Origin: Bacteroidota bacterium
GTDB lineage: Bacteria; Bacteroidota; Bacteroidia; B-17B0; Aurantibacillaceae
DNA length: 61,140 bases
NCBI GenBank assembly: GCA_013297775.1
Contig: JAAFIL010000022.1
Coordinates: 1-61,140, forward strand
Direction: 5' to 3'
Position numbers and translations under genes: made by a program. Position 1 is the first letter of the stretch; the number at the start of each line of letters is the position of its first letter. The notes beneath the pieces are model-generated. The model was not told the origin of the DNA, did no database searches, and was given only the letters and a program-made list of their open reading frames with translations. This document shows positions 56,647-61,140 of this stretch, one piece after another.

Positions 56647-57153
56647 ATGAAAAAAATCATACTGACAGAAATAGCTATTTTTATAGTAACCGCGGGACTC
56701 TCTGTTCTACTTTATCAAATTTTTTACGGCATTGACCTTGGTTGTAAAAATTATTTCGATATGTTATTATTCCAAATAAGACGATTTTATTTGATTTATG
56801 AAATTATTAAACTTTTTTTTATTCCAATTTATTTATCATTTAATCTTATCCGATTAGTTTATTTTAAGTTTCAAAAAATTTATATTTTTATTGAAGTTGT
56901 TATATCAACTTTAGGTTTAATAACCTTTTTCTTTTTACACTATTTGACATTGTGTTCTGACGGATTAAGCTCTGCTAAAGATGGTTGGACAATTTATCCT
57001 CCACTAGTATCAATTCCTAAATTAAATGAACTTGAACTTCTTAAACTTCAGGAGGCCAAAAACGATCAATTACTTATTATTTGTGGTTTTTTTATTTTTA
57101 TAATTATTCTGACGCTATTTACAGTTAGACAGAATAAGAAGCACAGGGCATGA
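56647..57153 (+). CDS. Small multi-pass membrane protein (array gene 2)
   Basis: 168 residues with four hydrophobic spans at about 5-23, 45-70, 80-100 and 143-160. Before the last span is DGWTIYPPLVSIPK, which resembles the GWTxYPPLS segment of heme-copper oxidase subunit I. The metal-binding histidines of those enzymes are absent and the protein is far too short, so it is not an oxidase subunit. No family can be named. AT-rich, and flanked by repeat-like spacers on both sides. Confidence 0.65.
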   Translation: MKKIILTEIAIFIVTAGLSVLLYQIFYGIDLGCKNYFDMLLFQIRRFYLIYEIIKLFFIPIYLSFNLIRLVYFKFQKIYIFIEVVISTLGLITFFFLHYLTLCSDGLSSAKDGWTIYPPLVSIPKLNELELLKLQEAKNDQLLIICGFFIFIIILTLFTVRQNKKHRA

Positions 57154-57156
57154 CTC

Positions 57157-57328
57157 CATGCAAGCGGCTGGATAACAAGGGCTTCGACCTATATTATTGC
57201 CCACTTCGTGAACGTTTTTTATTTTGCCTCTGCTAAAAAACATGTATCTTCGTTCATAAGTTTGGTGTAAGTTGACTGTTGAATTTTCAAAATGCCGCTT
57301 GCACCAGCTTGTAAACCGTTAGCTGCCA
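57157..57328 (+). other. attC-like intergenic spacer S2
   Basis: TGCAAGCGGC at 57159-57168 pairs perfectly with GCCGCTTGCA at 57294-57303 about 125 bp away. The spacer ends with GTTAGCTGCCA at 57318-57328, 23 bp before the next ATG. AGTTTGGT and TTTTCAAA boxes lie inside. It is homologous to spacer S3 along its whole length. No gene fits in it. Confidence 0.5.
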
Positions 57329-57351
57329 TTATATAAATAGACTTATCAAAT

Positions 57352-58058
57352 ATGACAAAACAGACTCCTTTAAGTATTATTACATTTTTTATAATAGCAT
57401 TTGGGCTGACTTTTGCTTTTAGTAAACTGACAACGATTCCTTTTTACTCGGTTGATATCAAAGATATTCTTTGTGGTTTTGGGCCTTTAATTAGCGCAAT
57501 AATTTGCTATAAACTTTTTGCAACACCAACAACATTTTCGATGGGTGGTACTCAACCTGCAAAAACTTGGTTAATAGTTTTATTTCAACTATAATTTTCA
57601 TTTTGACAAACTCAAAAAGCAGTTTTGGCTCCAACTTTCTTTTTTTATCAACACAGCTTGTTTATTGTTTTGGAGAAGAGTTTGGTTGGCGACACTATTT
57701 GTAAAGTGCTACTAACCAAACAAATAAATGGCTTCAACCAATCATCATAGGACTTGTTTGGTTTGGCTGGCATTTTTCTTGGTTACAGGAGCCTTTAAAA
57801 GCAATGTTGGGACAGAATTTTAACGCACCATTGCCATTAGGAATATTTATTGGTATAATTTCCTTGTCTTTGTTCTCGATGTTTTTGGGTTGGACAATTC
57901 AAAAAACAAACTCAATTATCTTTCCTACATTAATTCATTTTTCAATAAAATCAAATTCAATAACGCTATTAGCGACAATAATTCTAATTGTCGTTGCGAT
58001 ACTTACTTGGGACAAAATAAAAATTGGTAAAACAATTAGTAAGAATAACGTCAGCTAA
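57352..58058 (+). pseudogene. CPBP-family intramembrane protease, broken (array gene 3)
   Basis: The first frame (57352-57594) gives two or three spans and stops soon after WLIVLFQL. One extra T in the run at 57578-57581 would restore IVFISTIIFILTNS and lead to the CPBP catalytic motif GEEFGWRHYL (EExxxR). A stop TAA at 57702-57704 follows, where CAA (Gln) would fit. The frame then resumes with FGWHFSW (FxxxH motif) and further spans to 58058. So one frameshift and one nonsense change break a protein of about 235 residues. CPBP proteases process membrane or prenylated proteins. The stop TAA overlaps the GCTAAC of the next spacer. Confidence 0.75.
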
Positions 58059-58243
58059 CACCAAGCAAGCGCAAGCGGCGGGACAACAAAGGCTTCGGTT
58101 TACATTATTGTCCCGATAGATCAGAATAGTTTTTTATTTTACCTCCGCTAAAAAAATATATCTTCGTACGGAAGTTTGGTTCAGTCAGACAGATGAATTT
58201 TCAAAACGCTGCCTGCGACTGCTTAGAAAACTTCAGGTACCAT
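58053..58243 (+). other. attC-like intergenic spacer S3
   Basis: It begins AGCTAACACC at 58053, overlapping the stop of the CPBP gene. Arms at 58065-58079 and 58208-58222 are complementary at about 12 of 15 positions. The right end (CTTCAGGTACCA) is a diverged form of the GTTAGCTGCCA box. Most of it is the homologue of S2. Confidence 0.45.
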
Positions 58244-58260
58244 CTTAGTAAGACAAATCA

Positions 58261-59010
58261 ATGTCAGAAGCAAGACGAAATAGACGACAAGAAAAGCGAA
58301 GTAGAGTCAGACTCTCCAAATTAACCTTTCATAAACTGGAATGGTTAGAATATATTACAATAGGGCTTGGACTTTGGTTTTTAATTTACCCAAAGCCTTA
58401 CAATATTCTTTTTACAACTCTTTTATGTATGCCACTACTCGGGCTTTTGCTCAATGGTTTAACAGGCAGACCAAGTATTGCAAGTCTTGTTGAAATTTCA
58501 AAAGATGATGACGGTAGCGACAAATATGACGTTGCTGACTTTATTGACCTGGCAGCTTGGATAATACTGATCAGAGTTTTAATTGACTATGAATTTGAAA
58601 GTTTTTATAGTATGATAATTCCCGGGATAATAGCATTTGTGATTATGCTTATTATCCTGTTTGTAACACATAAGTTAATAGACAACTCTACTAAAAGCAA
58701 AAGCTGGATATATCTATCTTTAATTTTCAATGTTTTCATTTACAGTTTTGCGGGAACATACGGTGCAAATTGTGTTTACGACACATCTGAGCCGATAGTT
58801 TATAATGCAGAAGTGGTGGACAAACGAATTAGAAAAAGTAGTAAAGGAAGGGAAACATATTATCTAAAGGTTGCACCTTGGGGACATCATTACGACAAAG
58901 AAGAAATTTCAGTAGCAAGTAGTCAATATGACGAAATCCAAATTGGACAGACCGTAAAAATTGATCTTAAAAAAGGACTTTTTAATATACCTTGGCATTA
59001 CATTGAATGA
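58261..59010 (+). CDS. Multi-pass membrane protein with C-terminal soluble domain (array gene 4)
   Basis: 249 residues. A very basic start (SEARRNRRQEKRSRVRLSK) is followed by about five spans between 30 and 170 (YITIGLGLWFLIYP, FIDLAAWIILIRVLI, IIPGIIAFVIMLIILFV). The end is a small beta-rich domain (YNAEVVDKRIRKSSKGRETY, IQIGQTVKIDLKKGLFNIPW) like the SH3/OB-type tails of DUF3592-like proteins. Function unknown. It lies between spacers S3 and S4. Confidence 0.65.
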   Translation: MSEARRNRRQEKRSRVRLSKLTFHKLEWLEYITIGLGLWFLIYPKPYNILFTTLLCMPLLGLLLNGLTGRPSIASLVEISKDDDGSDKYDVADFIDLAAWIILIRVLIDYEFESFYSMIIPGIIAFVIMLIILFVTHKLIDNSTKSKSWIYLSLIFNVFIYSFAGTYGANCVYDTSEPIVYNAEVVDKRIRKSSKGRETYYLKVAPWGHHYDKEEISVASSQYDEIQIGQTVKIDLKKGLFNIPWHYIE

Positions 59011-59291
59011 CAATAACGAAAGAAAAAATAGATTATAACAGCAGCTACCCAAAGGGTGGTGTCTCTTGTTTCAAAGACAGTTTGGTGGTTAATCAAACAT
59101 TGATTTTTTCAAATTAAGTTTTGTGGTGAAAAGCCCGCACATCGGTTAGCTGCCAACTGTAATGCGCCACGACGACCTCTTCGAGACAAAATTACGTAGC
59201 TTAAAGTTATTATATTTAGACATTTCGACACGACCAATCGACTTGCCCAATGACAAAAAAATCGTATTATTACATTAACAAATTTTACTAA
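59011..59291 (+). other. attC-like intergenic spacer S4 and leader of the DUF262 gene
   Basis: It holds AACAGCAGC at 59037-59045 (same box as S1) and GTTAGCTGCCA at 59145-59155 (same as S2). GCAGCTA at 59041-59047 pairs perfectly with TAGCTGC at 59147-59153, with two further C-G pairs inside. AGTTTGGTG and TTTTTTCAAA occur in the middle as in S2 and S3. The remaining 136 bp up to the ATG at 59292 are AT-rich and probably contain the promoter. Confidence 0.5.
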
Positions 59292-60998
59292 ATGGCAACA
59301 TTACTTCTGAATACAGGTACAGCTTCATACAATGAATTAATTTCAAATGGTCGAACTTTTCATGTACCCCCTTACCAAAGAGACTATTCTTGGGAAAAAG
59401 AATATTGGGAAGACTTATGGATGGATATACTTGATTTACCAAAAGAAAAATACCATTACATGGGGTATTTAGTTTTCCAAGAAGACAGTTCCAAAACTAA
59501 AACTTCATTCATCATTGACGGACAACAAAGATTTACCACATTAAGTATTTTGTGTCTTTCCGCAATAAGACTGTTAAAAGAATGGGCCGATATCGGAATT
59601 GATAAAGAGAATAATGAAACTCGTATTGTAAAGCTTACAGAAAAATTTCTTGGAAATTTTTCTACTTCTAAACTGACTATTACTCCAAAATTAATTCTTA
59701 ATAAAAATAATGATGACTTTTACAAAAGTTATTTACTAAGCCATAGAAAACCGCCAGCCATTGGCAAGTTAAAACCTTCTCAGAAAAGACTGTGGGGCGC
59801 ATACGAGTATTTTTATCAAGTGCTAAAAGTAAAAGTTACTACTAAATCAGGAATAGAACTTGCAACTTTAATTGATGATGAAATTTCCAATGCGTTAATA
59901 TTTACAACGATTAATGTTAGTGACGATTTGAATGCGTATAAAGTTTTTGAAACGCTTAATGCGCGGGGAGTTAAATTATCACCATCCGATTTATTGAAAA
60001 ACTATTTGTTTTCAAAGGCATTCGAATCAGGCAGTGCTGAATTAGAAGAGACAGAGCGGAGGTGGCAAAACATAAATGACTTCTTAGGGAAATCGGACTT
60101 ACCAACCTTTCTCAGACATTATTGGAATTCGAGGTACGAACTTGTAAGAATCTCGAATTTATATCGAGCTATAAAAATTACAATTCAAATTCCTAAACAC
60201 GTTTTTGATTTACTTAATGAATTAGAGCAATTGGCTCCAGTATATTCAGCCTTTGAAAACCCAGCTGACCAAATGTGGAATAGAGAACAGCGATCGTTTA
60301 TACGTTCAATGAACCTTTTTGGAGTTTCAACTTGGTATTCTTTAATGCTTGTTGCAAAACAGAAATTTAGTGAAGAAGAGTTTACAAAACTTTTACATGA
60401 ATTAAACGTGATTACATTTCGATACAATGTTATTTCAGGTTTACATACGAATGAAATTGAAGTTTCGTTTAATAAATTATCAATTAAAATATTTTCTGGA
60501 GAAATTACTAAAGCGTCTCAGGCATCAGAAAATTTAAAACCAATTTATGTGGCTGACGACAGTTTTGCACAAGCATTTTCGACAAAACTTCTTAGTACTA
60601 AAAGAAACAAAAACCTTGTTAAGTACATTTTAGTTGAACTTGAAAATTCAATTGCTGGGACAGATAATCAGTACGAAGATGCTACATCTACAATAGAACA
60701 TATTCTTCCTGAAAATCCTTCTTCCGAATGGGAAACTTCTTTTCCTTCTGACGAGCAAGAAGAGTATATTTATTTAATAGGTAACTACACTTTACTTGAA
60801 AACACATTAAACAAAAAAGCAAGTGATAAACTTTTCGCTGAAAAATCATCTTTGTATAAATCATCAGCTTATAAAATGAGTAAAGATGAATTAAATTACA
60901 CTGAGTGGACGCCCGTAATTCTTAGAAAACATCAGGATAAAATGGCCAAATGGGCTTGTAGTGTCTGGAAAAGCCATTTCATTCAAAACAAATCCTGA
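59292..60998 (+). CDS. DUF262/DUF1524 protein (GmrSD-like), array gene 5
   Basis: 568 residues. DUF262 at about 10-240: VPPYQRDYSWEKEYWEDLWM, the nucleotide-binding FIIDGQQRFTTLSILCL, and FETLNARGVKLSPSDLLKNY. The C-terminal DUF1524 HNH-like domain (about 440-568) has ATSTIEHILPENPSSEWE and IGNYTLLENTLNKKASDK. The same two domains form the GmrSD type IV restriction enzymes that cut modified DNA, and relatives act in anti-phage defence. Here both domains are in one chain. Target and modification are unknown. An insertion sequence begins about 15 bp after the stop. Confidence 0.88.
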   Translation: MATLLLNTGTASYNELISNGRTFHVPPYQRDYSWEKEYWEDLWMDILDLPKEKYHYMGYLVFQEDSSKTKTSFIIDGQQRFTTLSILCLSAIRLLKEWADIGIDKENNETRIVKLTEKFLGNFSTSKLTITPKLILNKNNDDFYKSYLLSHRKPPAIGKLKPSQKRLWGAYEYFYQVLKVKVTTKSGIELATLIDDEISNALIFTTINVSDDLNAYKVFETLNARGVKLSPSDLLKNYLFSKAFESGSAELEETERRWQNINDFLGKSDLPTFLRHYWNSRYELVRISNLYRAIKITIQIPKHVFDLLNELEQLAPVYSAFENPADQMWNREQRSFIRSMNLFGVSTWYSLMLVAKQKFSEEEFTKLLHELNVITFRYNVISGLHTNEIEVSFNKLSIKIFSGEITKASQASENLKPIYVADDSFAQAFSTKLLSTKRNKNLVKYILVELENSIAGTDNQYEDATSTIEHILPENPSSEWETSFPSDEQEEYIYLIGNYTLLENTLNKKASDKLFAEKSSLYKSSAYKMSKDELNYTEWTPVILRKHQDKMAKWACSVWKSHFIQNKS

Positions 60999-61013
60999 CC
61001 TACATTTAAATAA

Positions 61014-61140
61014 TGTCTCGTCCTAAAATAGGTTGACACATAAAAGTCAACTAAAATGATAACAGAAAACTTAAAAGAGAGTATTATTGCCGAAAAATTA
61101 ACTACAAAGATTACCTACCGTGCATTAGGATTGAAGTATA
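61014..61140 (+). mobile_element. Left end of an insertion sequence (partial)
   Basis: TGTCTCGTCCTAAAATAGG starts at 61014 and looks like a terminal inverted repeat. A transposase-like ORF begins 42 bp inside it. The element runs off the window, so the right end, target duplication and family cannot be checked. Confidence 0.5.
61056..61140 (+). CDS. Transposase OrfA-like protein, N-terminal part
   Basis: The first 28 codons of an ORF that continues beyond the window: MITENLKESIIAEK then TTKITYRALGLKY. The second half looks like the first helices of the helix-turn-helix found in IS3-type OrfA proteins (YRALGLKYxV). The short length makes the family a guess. Confidence 0.45.
   Translation, partial: MITENLKESIIAEKLTTKITYRALGLKY

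Larger units (their letters stand above)
57161..58243 (+). repeat. Two homologous ~170-bp intergenic copies (S2 and S3)
   Basis: 57161-57329 and 58072-58243 align end to end, both starting CAAGCGGC and sharing TTTTTTATTTT, ATCTTCG, AAGTTTGGT and GAATTTTCAAAA in the same order and spacing. I judge them roughly three-quarters identical by eye. The copies bracket array gene 3 (the broken CPBP gene). A common origin is clear; their role is not. Confidence 0.75.

Overview
The window is AT-rich chromosomal DNA of a Bacteroidota bacterium. Supporting marks are type IX secretion (T9SS) C-terminal sorting domains of both type A and type B, PorV/PorQ-like and PorP/SprF-like outer-membrane proteins, a TonB-dependent receptor with an N-terminal carboxypeptidase-regulatory-like domain, a BBP2-type porin, a YtxJ-type bacillithiol protein, starts without clear Shine-Dalgarno sequences, and a few promoters that fit the Bacteroidota TTTG/TAnnTTTG pattern. 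I cannot place it below phylum. No rRNA, tRNA or CRISPR array was seen.

Layout. 0.1-0.6 kb (minus): a 42-residue lipoprotein and YtxJ. 0.9-3.3 kb (plus): an ECF sigma factor coupled to a single-pass membrane protein. 3.3-4.0 kb: non-coding, with a large nested inverted repeat. 4.0-6.5 kb: a porin (minus), then a secreted protein, dCMP deaminase and a very basic exported protein (plus). 6.8-16.1 kb: a three-gene envelope operon (TonB-dependent receptor, 1483-residue secreted protein, PorV/PorQ-like protein) closed by a terminator. 16.1-18.0 kb: greA and a HIT hydrolase converging on a DusB-type dihydrouridine synthase. 18.3-23.5 kb: a secreted orphan, then glycosyltransferase 2 and both methylmalonyl-CoA mutase subunits (minus). 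24.0-26.3 kb: a small exported protein and a T9SS type A protein with Ig-like modules. 26.4-28.9 kb: two frame-disrupted envelope genes and an XRE regulator, all looking foreign. 29.0-36.7 kb: DUF58, transglutaminase, MoxR ATPase, TPR protein, and a small membrane protein. 36.8-41.8 kb (minus): mutL, two rhomboid proteases and a TPR/PD40 protein. 42.1-55.3 kb (plus): a small exported protein, a 3176-residue adhesin-like type B protein with 30 Ig-like modules, PorP/SprF, and a TPR/PD40/OmpA protein.

55.3-61.1 kb is an accessory region. Five unrelated genes (lipoprotein, small membrane protein, broken CPBP protease, membrane protein, DUF262/DUF1524 nuclease-like protein) all lie on the plus strand. 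Each is separated by a 200-280 bp spacer. The spacers share end boxes: AACAGCAGC or GCTAAC just after a gene, GTTAGCTGCCA-like before the next. They also have complementary arms, and two of them are homologous over about 170 bp. This looks like an array of mobile single-gene cassettes resembling integron attC-flanked cassettes without a visible integrase, and it is my main candidate for something undescribed. The window ends inside what looks like an insertion sequence.

How the genes fit together: most of the window serves the cell envelope. T9SS cargo is encoded next to its likely outer-membrane partners in two separate operons, next to a cell-surface maturation operon (MoxR/DUF58/transglutaminase), with ordinary housekeeping genes between.
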